A DNA stretch of 64,000 nt from Triticum aestivum. Taxonomy: Eukaryota > Streptophyta > Magnoliopsida > Poales > Poaceae. The stretch spans positions 408,109,452-408,173,451 of the forward strand of contig NC_057811.1 in assembly GCF_018294505.1 (NCBI RefSeq), in the 5' to 3' direction. The notes under the pieces were generated by a model, which saw nothing but the letters and a program-made list of their open reading frames with translations, searched no databases and had not been told where the DNA came from. Shown here piece after piece: positions 11,616-24,012 of this stretch. The stretch's first letter is position 1, and each line of letters starts with the position of its first letter. The position numbers and the translations under genes are program-made.

Positions 11616-11982
11616 ATGTCGCCCCCCTCCTCCAGCAATCAGGGCAACGATGCTTGGCTAATGAAGATAGAGCTGAAGAGAGAAGAACCTGGGAAGATCA
11701 ACAAGGATGATGAGATCAAGAAAGCCATGGAGGACCAAGTTCCGGCAGCAGAAGACATCCTTCAACTTGATCACAATCTTCTTACCCCAACAGAGATCGA
11801 AGCTTTCAAGATGATTGAGTTAGCTCGTATACAAAACAAGTATCTCACACGTGAAAAATATTTTGTTGAAGGAGCATATCATCGCACTCAAGGGCATTAT
11901 CCGCAAATTGGAGGACCTCCTACGCTCGATGTGCGACTATCCATCATCACCTCCATCTCCATCACCGGCAAAAGAGATATAA
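11616..11982 (+). pseudogene. 3' ORF of Athila A, one frameshift
   Basis: It starts MSPPSSSNQGND and runs to about residue 90. A shift near 11870 then moves the better frame to one reading KEHIIALKGIIRKLEDLLRS, a leucine-zipper-like helix, and ending PSPSPAKEI with TAA at 11980-11982. The unshifted frame runs on into 3' noncoding DNA. Position, size and Ser/Pro-rich end match the intact ORF of Athila B. The function is unknown, with no membrane or signal features. Confidence 0.6.
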
Positions 11983-13545
11983 TCACATGGGTATGGGCAC
12001 TCCCCTTGGCAACTGCCAAGCTTGGGGGAGGTGCCCCGGTATCGTATCACCATCACACTCCCATCTTTGCCGTTTTTCTTAGTTCGATCCTTTTAGTAAT
12101 ATCTTGATCTAGTAGAATAAAGTTTTAGTATGATTTAGTTTTGAGTTTTGCCTTATGATCCTTCTATGTAATCGAGTCCGTGAGCTATATATAATAAAGA
12201 TTAGTGTTGAGTCAAGGGCTTGATTATCTTGCTATGATCATGAGGGAATAAAAGAAAAAGAAAGAATAAAAAGAAATAAAGAGATCATGTTGATCTTATG
12301 GAGAGTAATGACTTCACATATAAAGAGTATGATGAATAAAACTTGTTGAGAGTTGACAAACATAGTTTTGGTCATCGTTGCAATTAATAGGAAGTAATAA
12401 AGAAAGAGAGGTTTTCACATATAAATATACTATCTTGGACATCTTTTATGATTGTGAGCACTCATTAAAGTATGACATGCTAAAGAGTTGATGTTGGACA
12501 AGGAAGAAAACGTAATGGGTTATGTTTTCTTATATCTGACATAAAGTATATTGTCATGGATCATCCACCATGATGAGCTTGCCTTTCCCCCTCATGCTAG
12601 CCAAATTCTTTGCACCAAGTAGAGATACTACTTGTGCTTCCGAATATCCTTAAACCCAGTTTTGCCATGATAGTCCACCATATCTACCTATGGATTGAGT
12701 AAGATCCTTCAAGTAAGTTGTCATGTTGCATGCAATAAAAATTGCTCTCTAAATATGTATGATTTATTAGTGTGGAGAAAATAAACTTTATACGATCTTG
12801 TGATATGGAAGCAATAAAAGTGACGGACTGCATAATAAAGGTTCATATCACAAGTGGCAATATAAAGTGACGTTCTTTTGCATTGAGATTTCGTGCATCC
12901 AACCCTAAAAGCACATGACAACCTCTGCTTCCCTCTGCGAAGGGCCTATCTTTTACTTTTGTCTTACACCTTATGCAAGAGTCATGGTGATCTTCACCTT
13001 TCGTTTTTACATTTTATCCTTTGGCAAGCACATTGTGTTGGAAAGATCCTGATATATATATCCAATTGGATGTCAGTTATCATGAACTATTATTGTTGAC
13101 ATTACCCTTGAGGTAAAAAGTTGGGAGGCAACACTATAAGCCCCTAATTTTCTCTATGTCCGATTAAAACTCCATAACCATAAGTATTGCGTGAGTGTTA
13201 GCAATTGTGAAAGACTAAATGATAGTTGAGTATGTGGACTTGCTGAAAAGCTCTTATATTGACTCTTTCCTATGTTATGATAAATTGCAATTGCTTCAAT
13301 GACTGAGATTATAGTTTGTTGATTCTCAATGAAGTTTTTGATTCATAGTTGACGTTGTGAATAGATTATTACTTGAGCATATGAAATAATATGACAATAT
13401 CCATATATGTTGATGTTATAAGAATGATCATGATGCCCTCATGTCTGTATTTCATTTTATCGACACCTCTATCTCTAAACATGTGGACATATTTATCGTT
13501 ATCGGCTTCCGCTAGAGGACAAGCGAGGTCTAAGCTTGGGGGAGT
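11983..13545 (+). other. 3' noncoding internal DNA and polypurine tract of Athila A
   Basis: No gene is seen. An internal PPT-like copy AAGCTTGGGGGAG lies near 12019-12031 and the true PPT at 13532-13544, one base before the 3' LTR. The AT-rich DNA between matches Athila B. Confidence 0.8.
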
Positions 13546-15065
13546 TGATACGTCCATTTTGCATCATGCTTTTATATCGATATTTATCGCATTATGGGCT
13601 GTTATTACACGTTATGTCACAATACTTATGCCTATTCTCTCTTATTTTACAAGGTTTACATGAAGAGGAAGAATGCCGGCAGCTGGAATTCTGGGCTGGA
13701 AAAGGAGCAAATATTATAGACCTATTCTGCACAGCTCCAAAAGTCCTGAAACTTCACGGAAGTCATTTTTGGAATTAATAAAAAATACTGAGCGAAGAAA
13801 GTACCAGAGGGGGCCCACACCCTGGCCACGAGGGTGGGGGATGCGCCCTACCCCCTGGGCGCGCCCCCTGCCTCGTGGGCCCCTTGGCAGGCCTCCGATG
13901 CCCATCTTCCACTATATGAATTCTTTTACCCTGGAAAAAATCATAAGCAAGCTTTCGGGAAGAAACTCCGCCGCCACGAGGCGGAACCTTGGTGGAACCA
14001 ATCTAGGGCTCCGGCAGAGCTGTTCTGCCAGGGAAACTTCCCTCTGGGAGGGGGAAATCATCGCCATCGTCATCACCAACGATCCTCTCATCGGGAGGGG
14101 GTCAATCTCCATCAATATCTTCACCAGCACCATCTCCTCTCAAACCCTAGTTCATCTCTTGTATCCAATCTTTGTCCCAAAGCCTCAATGGTACCTGTGG
14201 GTTGCTAGTAGTGTTGATTACTCCTTGTAGTTAATGCTAGTTGGTTTATTTGGTGGAAGATCATATGCTCAGATCTATTATGCATATTAATACCCCTCTG
14301 ATTATGAACATGAATATGATTTGTGAGTAGTTACGTTTGTTCCTGAGGACATGGGAGAAGTCTTGCTATAAGTAGTCATGTGAACTTGGTATTCATTCGA
14401 TATTTTGATGAGATGTATGTTGTCTCTCCTCTAGTGGTGTCATGTGAACGTCGACTACATGACACTTCACCATTATTTGCGCCTAGTGGAAGGCATTGGG
14501 AAGTAATAAGTAGATGATGGGTTGCTAGAGTGACAGAAGCTTAAACCCTAGTTTATGAGTTGCTTCGTAAGGGGTTGATTTGGATCCATATGTTTCATGC
14601 TATGGTTGGGTTTACCTTAATACTTCTTTTGTAGTTGCGGATGCTTGCAATAAGGGTTAATCATATGTGGGATGCTTGTCCAAGTAAGGGCAGCACCCAA
14701 GCACTGGTCCACCCACATACCAAATTATCAAAGTAACAAACGCGAATCAGATGAGCGTGATGAAAACTAGCTTGACGATAATTCCCATGTGTCCTCGGGA
14801 GCGCTTTTCTCTATATAAGAGTTTGTCCGGGCTTGTCCTTTGCTACAAAAAGGATTGGGCCATCTTGCTGCACCCAATTTACTTTCTTTACTTGTCACCC
14901 GTTACAAATTACTTTATCACAAAACTATCTGTTACCGATAATTTCAGTGCTTGCAGAGAATACCTTACTGAAAACCGCTTGTCATTTCCTTCTACTCCTC
15001 GTTGGGTTCGACACTCTTACTTATCGAAAGGACTACGATAGATCCCATATACTTGTGGGTCATCA
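13546..15065 (+). repeat. 3' LTR of Athila A
   Basis: It matches 4969-6477 with scattered substitutions and one approximately 15-bp length difference. It ends ...GGGTCATCA at 15065. Confidence 0.93.
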
Positions 15066-15693
15066 GCCGCCACCTGCATCTCCAGTTCCCGCTCGGCGAC
15101 CTCATGAGGAAGCAGGTGCTCCATGGCCACCGCTGCTTTTCAGACGTGGGTTGCATGCTGGAGTCCGAGGTGGCCTGGAATATCTTGGTGTGTGCATCCT
15201 CGATCTTGGCGTGGATGGCCTCGACCCGGGCCAGGGCGACATCGGCTGCACGGGCGGCAGCTCGAGCGCTCTCGGCATTTGCAGCTGCCGTTGCAGTAGC
15301 TGCTGCGGCCGTCTCGGCTACTGCAGCTTCCCTGTCGGTTGCCGCAGACGCCCTCTCGGCGGAAGCGACCGCGCTCAATGCGGATGCGGCGGCGCTCGGG
15401 GGGGGGGGGGCATCGTATGGGCCTTCACGAAGCGTTTCCACGGCGTCATCTTAGATGGGGGTGCGGGAATGGGGATTGGGATTCATGGATTCGGGGGTTG
15501 CCGGCACTGGAGCAGACGAGCCTGCGAAGCTTAAGGAGGGAGACTTAAATAGACCAGATATTTTCATCGCAAACGGTTCGTAGAAAACAATTGTGTGTGA
15601 TGTTGTAGATATTTTTTATTAGCTGTGATAGACGAATTTGGAGTAAAGTGGCAACGAATGGTGTTTTAAATGAACGAGAAATTTTGTAGTACT

Positions 15694-18600
15694 AATACGA
15701 CTGTCATGTCAAAATTTGGAAAATTTCAGGGGTCATTTGACCTTTTAAGACATTTAAGTGATTTTCTAGCCATTTAGTGACCGTAATTGAAATTTGAACT
15801 ACATGTACATGCAACAACTAACCATAACGATTTGAAAACTCATATTTCGTGTACTTGTGTGCGATTTTATTCCATGTGCAGTAAATTGGAAGGAATTTTC
15901 AAACATATTGGTCTAACGGCTATGACACAATTAAGCATGGAGTGACATGGCATTTTAATTCCAAAAAATAAAAAAATCAGAAACACATGAAACCTTGGTT
16001 GATGTAATGTCATGCCACCAAGATGATGTGGTAAACAAATTGGCATGTTTGACGAAAGTTTGGGCACACACCCCTCACAAACCGGACCAACTCACTAGAA
16101 GGCTCGTGGTTCCGAGAGGGAACAATGCATGTTTGATGACGAACGGAAGATAGCTTCCTCTTACGGCCTTCATTTTTTTCTATGTCTAACGTGCACTACT
16201 ACAACTGTAATATGATTTTTTTTAAAATTCTAGGGGTCATTTGACCTTTTAAAGACATTTAAGTGATTTTCTAGCCATTTAATGACCGTAATTCAAATTT
16301 GAACTACATCTACATGCAACGCCTAACCAAAACGGTTTGAAAATCCATATTTGTGTACTTGTGTGCGAGTTAATTCCATGTGCAGTAAACTAGAAGGAAT
16401 TTTCAAACATATTGGTCTCACAACATGGACACATGCATACGTATGCATGGAGTGACATGGCATTTTAATTCCAAAAAATATCAGAAACACATGAAACCTT
16501 GGTTGATGTAATGTCATCCACCAAGATGATGTGGTAAAGAAATTGGCATGTTTGACGAAAGTTTGGACACACACCCCTCACAAACCGGAGCAACTCACTA
16601 CAAGGCTCGTGGTTCCGAGAGGGAACAATGGATGTTTGATGACGAACGGGAGATAGCTTCCTCTTATGGCCTGCAATTTTTTTCTATGTCTAACGTGCAA
16701 CAGTACAACTGTAATGTGAAATTTTGGAAAATTCTAGGGGTCATTTGACCTTTTAAAGACATTTAAGTGATTTTCTAACCATTTAATGACCGTAATTAAA
16801 ATTTTAACTACGTCTACATGCAATGCCTAACCAAAACGGTTTGAAAAATCATATCTGTGTACTTGCGTGCGAGTTAATTCCATGGGCAGTAAATTAAAAG
16901 GAATTTTCAAACATATTGGTCTCAGGACATGGACACATGCATACGTATGCATGGAGTGACATGGCATTTTAATTCCAACAAAAAACAGAAAAACATGAAA
17001 CCTTGGTTGATGTAATGCCATGCCACCAAGATGAGGTGGTAAAGAAATTGGCATGTTTGACGAAAGTTTGGACACACACCCCTCCCGAACCGGAGCAACT
17101 CACTAGAAGGTTCGTGGTTCCGAGAGGGAACAATGCATGTTTGATGACGAACGGGAGATAGCTTCCTCTGATGGCCTTCAGATTTTTTTTCTTCGTTTAA
17201 CGTGCACTAATACAACTGTCATGTGAAAATTTGGAAAATTTCTTGGGTCATTTGACCCTTTTAAGACATTTAAGTGATTTTCTAACCATTTAATGACCGT
17301 AATTCAAATTGGAACCACATCTACATGCCATGCCTAACCAAAACGGTTTGAAAAATCATATTTTTGTGTACTTGTGTGCGAGTTAATTCCATGTGCAGTA
17401 AATTAGAAGGAATTTTCAAACATATTGGTCTCAAGGCATGGGCACATTCATGGAGTGCCATGGCATTTTAATTCCAAAAAATTAAAAAATGATCACAAAA
17501 ACATGAAACCTTGTTTGATTTAGTTTCATGCCACCAAGACGATGTGGTAAAAATATTGGCCTGTTTGACGAAAGTTTGGACACACACCGCTCACAAACCG
17601 GAGCAACTCACTAGAAGGCTCGTGGTTCCGAGAGGGAACAATGCATGTTTGATGACAAACGGGAGATAGCTTCCTCTTACGGCCTTCAATTTTTTTCTAC
17701 GTCTAACGTGCACTACTACAACTCTAATGTGAAATTTTGGAAAATTCTAGGGGTCATTTGACCTTTTAAAGACATTTAAGTGATTTTTTAACCATTTAGT
17801 GATCGTAATTCAAATTTGAACTACATCTACATGCAACGCCTAACCAAAATGGTTTGAAAAATCATATATTTGTACTTATGTGCGAGTTAATTCCATGTGC
17901 AGTAAATTAGAAGGAATTTTCAAACATATTGGTCTCACGACATGGACACATGCATACGTATGCATGGAGTGACATGGCATTTTAATTCCAAAAAATATAA
18001 AAGATGATCAGAAAAACATGAAACCTTGGTTGATGTAATGTCATGCCACCAAGATGATGTGGTAAAGAAATTGGCATGTTTGATGAAAGTTTGGACACAC
18101 ACCCCTCACAAACCGGAGCAACTCACTAGAAGGCTTGTGGTTCCGAGAGGGAACAATGCATGTTTGATGACAAACGGGAGATAGCTTCCTCTTATGGCCT
18201 TAAATTTTTTTTCTACGTCTAACGTGCACTACTACAAATCTAATGTGAAATTTTGGAAAATTCTAGGGGTCATTTGACCTTTTAAAGACATTTAAGTGAT
18301 TTTCTAACGATTGAATGACCGTAATTGAAATTTGAACTACATCTGCATTCAACGCCTAACCAAAACGGTTTGAAAAACCATATCTATGTACTTGTGTGCG
18401 AGTTAATTCCATGTGCAGTAAATTAGAAAGAATTTTCAAACATATTGGTCTCACGACATGGACACATGTATACATATGCATTGAGTGACATGGTATTTTA
18501 ATTCTAGAAAAATAAAAAAATGATGAGAAAAACATGAAACCTAGGTTGATGTAATGTCATTCCACCAAGATGATGTGGTAAAAAATTGGCATGTTTGACG

Positions 18601-20440
18601 AAAGTTTGGACACACAGCCCTCACAAACTGGAGCAACTCACTAGAAGGTTCGTGGTTTCAAGAGGGAACAATGCATGTTTGATGACGAACGGGAGATAGC
18701 TTCTTCTTACGGCCTTCAAATTTTTTCTACGTTTAACGTGCACTAATTCAATTGTCATGTGAAAATTTGAAAAAATTCAGGGGCCATTTGACCTTTTTAA
18801 GACATTTAAGTGATTTTCTAACTACTTAATTACCTTAATTCAAATTCGAACTACCTCTACATGCAACGCCTAATCAAAACGGTTTGAAAAATCATATTTT
18901 TGTGTACTTGTGTGCGAGTTAATTCTATGTGCAGTAAATTAGAAGGAATTTTCAAACATATTGGTCTCAAGGCATGGGCACATGCATGGAGGGCCATGCA
19001 TTTTAATTCCAAAAAAATTAAAAATGATCAGAAAAACATGAAACCTTGCTTGATTTAATGTCATGCCACCAAGATGATGTGGTAAAAATATTGGCCTTTT
19101 TGACGAAAGTTTGGACACACACCGCTCACAAACCGGAGCAACTCACTAGAAGGCTCGTGGTTCCGAGAGGGAACAATGCATGTTTGATGACGAACGCGAG
19201 ATAGCTTCTTCTTACGGCCTTCAATTTTTTTATACGTCTAACGTGCTCTACTACAACTCTAATGTGAAATTTTGGAAAATTCTAGGGATCATTAGACCTT
19301 TTAAGGACATTTAAATGATTTTATAACCATTTAGTGACCGTAATTCAAATTTGAACTACATCTACATGCAATGCCTAACCAAAACGGTTTGAAAAATCAT
19401 ATATGTGTACTTGTGTGCGAGTTAATTCCATGTGCGGTAAATTAGAAGGAATTTTCAAACATATTGGTCGCACGACATGGACACATGCATACGTATGCAT
19501 GGAGTGACATGGCATTTTAATTCCAAAAAATAAAAAAATGATCAAAAAACATGAAACCTTGGTTGATGTACTGTCATGCCACCAAGATGACGTGGTAAAG
19601 AAATTGGCATGTTTGACGAAAGTTTGGACACACACCCCTCACAAACCGGAGCAACTCACTAGAAGGTTCGTGGATTTGAGAGGGAACAATGATGTTTGAT
19701 GACGAATGGGAGATAGAGTCCTCTTACGGCCTTCAATTTTTATTCTACGTTTAGCGTGCACTAAGAAAACTGTCATGTGAAAATTTGGAAAATTTCAGGG
19801 GTCATTTGACCTTTTAAAGACATTTAAGTGATTTTCTAACCATTTAATGACCGTAATTCAAATTTGAACTACATCTATATGCAACGCCTAACCAAAACGG
19901 TTTGAAAAATCATATTTTTGTGTACTTGTGTGCAAGTTAATTCCATGTGCAGTAAATTAGAAGGAATTTTCAAACATATTGGTCTCAAGGCATGGGCACA
20001 TGCATGGAGTACCATGGCATTTTAATTCCAAAAAATTAAAAAATGATCAGAAAAACATGAAACCTTGCTTGATTTAATGTCATGCCGCCAAGATGATGCG
20101 GTAAAAAATTGGCCTGTTTGACGAAAGTTTGGACACACGCCCCTTACAAACCGGAGAAACTCACTAGAAGGTTCGTTGTTCCGAGAGGGAACAATGCATG
20201 TTTGATGACGAATGGGAGATAGCTTCCTCTTACGGCCTTCAAATTTTTTTCTACGTTTAACGTGCACTGATACAACCGTCATGTGAAAATTTGGAAAATT
20301 TCAGGGGTCATTTGACCCTTTTAAAGACATTTAAGTGATTTTCTAACCATTTAATGAACATAATTCAAATTTGAACTACATCTCACGCCTAACCATAACG
20401 GTTTGAAAAATCATATTTTTGTGTACTTGTGTGCGAGTTA
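15694..20440 (+). repeat. Tandem array of about 509-bp units (nine full copies and one truncated copy) in CACTA3
   Basis: The landmark AGGAATTTTCAAACAT starts at 15891, 16395, 16899, 17408, 17912, 18428, 18944, 19447 and 19962 (steps 503-516). The tenth copy is cut at about 20440. Two unit types exist: type B carries the perfect palindrome CATGCATACGTATGCATG, while type A carries 'gcatgggcacatgcatgg' without it. From the second copy the order is B B A B B A B A, suggesting a three-unit higher-order repeat of about 1.53 kb. The short minus-strand ORFs found once per unit are by-products. Confidence 0.9.
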
Positions 20441-20519
20441 AAAAATCATCAGACAATGTAAATATCTGGTGTTCAAAAAAGAAAATGTAAAGATCTGGTA
20501 GGACAACCGGCCCCCACAC

Positions 20520-20811
20520 GATTGGCACTCTATCTTGCGGCTCGAGGTTTGGTAGGTGAGTGGCGGGGATCATTAATCAGACACGGTTCTGTATTGGAAA
20601 CCGTCATCTATTATGTTCACACACGGATTTTGCTATGGGGATCATGTGTAATTCAAACTACAGTACTCGTAAATTCCGGCGACCGGCGTGTGTACTGTCC
20701 CCGTCGATCTAGATTTCGGCCGCCAATAAATACTACCTTGCTCACGTCGTCCCGCCTGCATTCTCATCTACATCCTCCCCTCGCTCGCTCTCTCTCTCTC
20801 AAATCTCTGCC
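20520..20811 (+). promoter_or_regulatory. Promoter and leader of the CACTA3 plus-strand ORF
   Basis: A TATA-like AATAAATAC lies at 20724-20732. It is followed by a pyrimidine-rich, (CT)n leader at about 20770-20806 and the ATG at 20812 in good context (gccATGGCG). This is a typical plant core promoter layout. Confidence 0.5.
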
Positions 20812-21419
20812 ATGGCGCCGCCGGTCTGGCCACGCGCCAACGAGGAGTCGCCGCCCCCCGAGGACGCTCACTCGATTAGCAGCAACGAGGACCCCTACGT
20901 GGCGCCTGACGAGGTTCCGCCGGACCCCCAACTTTGGATTGGTTTTGGGGCCAGTACATTCTTTGTCTGTGGAAGTCGCTGCCCCCGGCTGAGAAAGCCA
21001 AGCAAGTGGCGTTCAAGAAGGAGATGGCGGAGGAGGAAGCCAGGTACCAGGCGGCCTGTGAAGCTCGTGATGCCGCTTGCAAAAAGGAGGCGGCGGAGCT
21101 TTGGGGGCGGGCGTGTCGTCGTGCCGAGGAGTTGTACGAAGACGGGTACTTCGCGAGGAAGGTCATAGGCGCTGGGCGCCTCGTCGCTGCGTGGAGGTGG
21201 GCCGATAAGCTCCAGCGTGCCATCGACGAGGAGCCCCGGTGGGCGCCCAACGAAATGGCAAGATCGGCCGCGCATGTCCGCCAGCAAGAGGCAGATCGGT
21301 ATGTCAAGCGCTGCGAGGCGGAGGAGCCGGAGTACTGCCTCCGCACAGGGAAGACGCCGCGCACCAGGGAGCTGCTGGCGAGGGGCTGCCGGAATACTGG
21401 CCCCAGGAGGGATTATTAG
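20812..21419 (+). pseudogene. Unidentified helical ORF of CACTA3, one frameshift
   Basis: The ATG at 20812 starts MAPPVWPRANEES, an acidic Pro-rich N-terminus reaching VPPDPQL. A one-base shift near 20930 moves to the frame reading DWFWGQYILCLWKSLPPAEK and a long charged helix (KEMAEEEARYQAACEARDAA and onward) to the stop at 21419. The helix has many Ala, Glu and Arg residues, fitting a coiled coil. GC content is well above the surrounding array, as for a captured gene. I do not recognise the family. It is likely a CACTA3 passenger or accessory ORF rather than a transposase. Confidence 0.55.
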
Positions 21420-21789
21420 TTTTACTATTGTTCGTTATCAATTTTATGCATTGTACCTAGTAGTTAAGTATCATCACGTATATGTGATAATATTATATAT
21501 ATATATATTCTGTGATGAACTAATGAACAATTAATATATATATATATATATTATGAATTCCATTTTCTATCTGTTTTTGTATACTAATTTGAATCTAGCT
21601 GTTATCATCCACATATACAGAATGCAAAGCGTATATACACACATTGAAACAAAACATATAAGAATGGAAAGCAGAGTACACACATTGAAACAGAGCAATA
21701 CTATGATTGCTATGAATACATAGCTATCCACGTCGAAACGACTTTCCAAAATAAAACGCGTCCATGAGACCATGACTAGCAGCCCTTGC
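21420..21789. other. AT-rich spacer with TA repeats
   Basis: (TA)n runs occur at about 21494-21508 and 21533-21552. No gene is seen. Confidence 0.6.
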
Positions 21790-22551
21790 CTACGGTAGCT
21801 CTTGGCTCTGCCTGAACTCGTGCAGGCGTTCGTCCAAGTGGTCGACACGCTCGCGGTACATCTGCAGCGCGATCTCGAGCTCCAAGTTGGCTATTTCATC
21901 GGAGATCACCAGCTCGAGGATGCGATGGCCATGTTCCTCTACTGCGCCCAGGTGGACACCTGGGCCAAGGAGGCGGTCAAGCCTACGGACCAGCGCATTG
22001 GCATCCAGCGGGCCGCGGACAAGGCAAACGGTGCCACCCATGCGAACGGCACGACGGGCGTTCGATGCAAGTACGGCGCGGCCGGCCTCTGGTACAAGTA
22101 CGGAGCTGAGGGCCTCTGCCCACTCCTGGCGAGGAATGGGGGTACTGACAGGACGTGTACCCAGCAGCGACGCCGTGTCGACAGCAGGCAAGCGCCGATG
22201 GCTCCGCTCTTGCTGTGCCGTGCACCGCGCCTCTCGCTCTGCGGCGCTCCAATGGTCTCGCCGTGCGGCGAGCTGCAGCCTATTAGCGCGGACACGCCTA
22301 GCTTGCTTCGCGGCGCGCCATCAATCATGTTGTGCAGCGAGCTGCAGCCTGTCGGCGCTGACATGCCTATCTTGATCCGCGGCGCTCAAGCGCCATGCGC
22401 GAAAGGTCTGCTCAACCCTAGCGATGACGCGCATCACGACATCGTCCATCGCGTTGCCGGGGAGCGCCTCGGCCTCGACGGGCCGTGGCGCCTACTCGTT
22501 TTCCTCGTCGACGAGGTTGATGGCAGAGGCGACGCTTTGGTGGGTTGGCAT
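21790..22551 (-). pseudogene. Unidentified ORF of CACTA3 with two in-frame stops
   Basis: The minus-strand frame from the ATG at 22551 (MPTHQSVASAINLVDEE) stays open to 21790 except for TAG at 22494-22492 and TGA at 22323-22321. The middle has a degenerate two-fold repeat built on RLQLAA followed by a Trp-Ala-Ala motif. The C-terminal half (ARRAVRMGGTVCLVRG, then LGAVEEHGHRILELVISDE) is followed by a helix EIALQMYRERVDHLDERLHE. The family is not recognised. High GC and codon-like composition suggest captured coding DNA. It is convergent with the plus-strand ORF at 20812-21419, about 370 bp away. Confidence 0.5.
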
Positions 22552-22988
22552 GCTTAGAAAAGGTGGATGTGCTACTGGCTGCGCTTGTCGCCTCCGGGCA
22601 TCGCGCGCCGCCCATGCGCAATATCGTTGGGTGGCGGGAAACAGGCGAGGAAATGGCGGGAAACGGTGGCGTGTTCATAAAACGCCATCAATTAATGGAA
22701 CTTTTTTATATATTCTCAATTAATGGAAACTTAGCATCGAAGGAACATCGAGTTAGCACAAGAAGTAGATGATGATCAGATGAACACGGACCACACTAGG
22801 GAACCCGTCGGTGATGAATTCATCAATCGCAAACGGTTGAATACTACCAAGCGTTTTCCCACAACACACACGGCCTATTCCATCACAAACAGGTCGGATG
22901 GATCAACTGTATGCCACGTATCACACACTGTCAAAAAGAAATGCGGTAGACCTTCTTTAACATGTGTTAAAAAAACAAGGACCTCGAG

Positions 22989-23067
22989 GTTAAATTAACT
23001 CATGGGATGGGTCGTATCAGTCATTTAACTTCACAGATATGACCCATCCTATCAGTTAATTTAACAT
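22989..23067. repeat. Inverted repeat in CACTA3 right subterminal region
   Basis: Arms of about 26 bases (gttaaattaact ... ggatgggtc and its imperfect complement) flank about 26 bases, giving a stable hairpin. Confidence 0.7.
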
Positions 23068-23396
23068 CAACTCAAATTCCCATCCAGTCACCCATCTGAT
23101 GGCTGCTCCAGCTTGAGCACACTTAACTTGAGAGTTTTCTTACATGAGCTACTGGTGGAACAGCTAGTCCTCGCTGATAGGATGCCTCTTCGCATCCTTA
23201 TGGCGTATCTGGATGACCGCCCATCCCCCAATGGCCAATAGATGTTGTGTAGACAGAACATATCACATACGTCTTATTAGAAGCAATCGTCTGGGTTATT
23301 ATCGGTCTTCGCACACATTTCTCATTACAGACCTGTTTGCCGCGTATCACACACATCTTGTTATATTGAACCGTTTCTGGTCTCTTGTCTCAACGC

Positions 23397-23610
23397 AAAC
23401 AGTTCATCCGAGTGAACCGCATGTCGTATATCGCACACACCTTCATCTGGCTACCCGTTTCTTTTGAGTTGCCTAATCACAAACAGTTCATCCGAGTGAA
23501 CCGTATACTGTATATCGCACACACCTTCATCTGGCTGCCCGTTTCTTTTGTTCCTCCTCATCGCAAACAGTTAATTGAGCTGAACCGTATGCCCTGCATC
23601 GCACACGCAA
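23397..23610 (+). repeat. Three subterminal repeats of 84 bp, CACTA3 right end
   Basis: The core AAACAGTT starts at 23397, 23481 and 23565. Each unit includes gaaccg, tatcgcacacacc and cccgtttctttt. The third is more diverged. Less regular copies of 'atcgcaaac' and 'atcacacac' extend over 22830-23720. Confidence 0.8.
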
Positions 23611-23744
23611 CTAAAATCTGAACCGTGTTTGATGCATCCTCCATCGCAAATGTTTTGCACCTTTTTTACGGTTATTTTACACCACCATTTGCGATTATGG
23701 CATCGCACACAGTTTCATCGAAGGGTCTCTGATCGTAGTGTCGC

Positions 23745-23767
23745 TTTAGCAGCAACCTGCAGTAGTG
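23745..23767 (-). repeat. Right terminal inverted repeat of CACTA3
   Basis: It ends GCAGTAGTG, the complement of CACTACTGC, and is followed by the ATA duplication at 23768-23770. Confidence 0.8.
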
Positions 23768-24012
23768 ATAGTTTGTCGGTTTCTAATAGAGTTTTTGCTT
23801 TATACATCGATTATGTCATGAACTGTTACTTATTCATGGGAAGTGTATAATAGAAGTTCTATGATAAAAGTAGTATGTTTAAATTTGTTGTTGATAATAA
23901 TCAACATGATACTTCCATGTCTGTATTTTTTTATTGGCACCTCTCTCTCAAAGCATGTGGACATGTTTTTCGATTTCGCTTGAGGACATGCGAGGTCTAA
24001 GCTTGGGGGAGT

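Larger units (their letters stand above)
4969..15065 (+). mobile_element. Athila-lineage Gypsy retrotransposon A, full length but inactive
   Basis: Two LTRs (4969-6477 and 13546-15065) both begin TGATACGTCC and end TCATCA, and differ by a few percent. Flanking 5-mers are ACCGC (4964-4968) and GCCGC (15066-15070), a TSD with one mismatch. There is a tRNA-Asp-type primer site at 6489 and a polypurine tract at 13532. Gene order is gag-PR-RT-RH-IN plus a 3' ORF, and pol reads like the Athila lineage. Several stops and frameshifts mean it can no longer encode its own proteins. It inserted in the captured ORF of CACTA3. Confidence 0.95.
4699..15441 (-). pseudogene. Unidentified Ala-rich coiled-coil ORF of CACTA3, split by Athila A
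   Basis: The N-terminal part (15441-15066) encodes an Ala-rich stretch with SAAASALSAVASAERASAAT and similar runs. The C-terminal part (4968-4699) encodes EIEERREEELRMAKVEVEK, an acidic segment and an end of VIDVSSHTGDA. Removing Athila A and one target duplication joins the two halves in the frame that reads ELEMQVA then VEIEERRE. A one-base slip is needed near 15125 (KQRWPW versus AAVAMEH frames), and a TAA precedes the codon used as start. A 13-G run near 15399-15411 could also have slipped. I do not recognise the family. The composition suggests a coiled-coil protein with an acidic tail. Confidence 0.55.
2187..23767. mobile_element. CACTA3: large non-autonomous CACTA transposon
   Basis: The element begins CACTGGTGC at 2187 and ends GCAGTAGTG at 23767. 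Its terminal inverted repeats align at about 17 of 23 positions. The 3-bp target duplication ATA (2184-2186 and 23768-23770) is exact and has the size typical of CACTA elements. Subterminal repeat arrays flank both ends. Without Athila A it would be about 11.5 kb. No TNPD-like transposase is seen. Instead it holds a GRF zinc-finger pseudogene, three unidentified ORFs and a long satellite-like array, so it is presumably mobilised in trans. Confidence 0.88.

Noticed and set aside
14833..15534. Plus-strand ORF of 233 codons
   Set aside because: It begins in the 3' LTR of Athila A and crosses into the antisense of the Ala-rich ORF. It is an artefact of GC-rich DNA.
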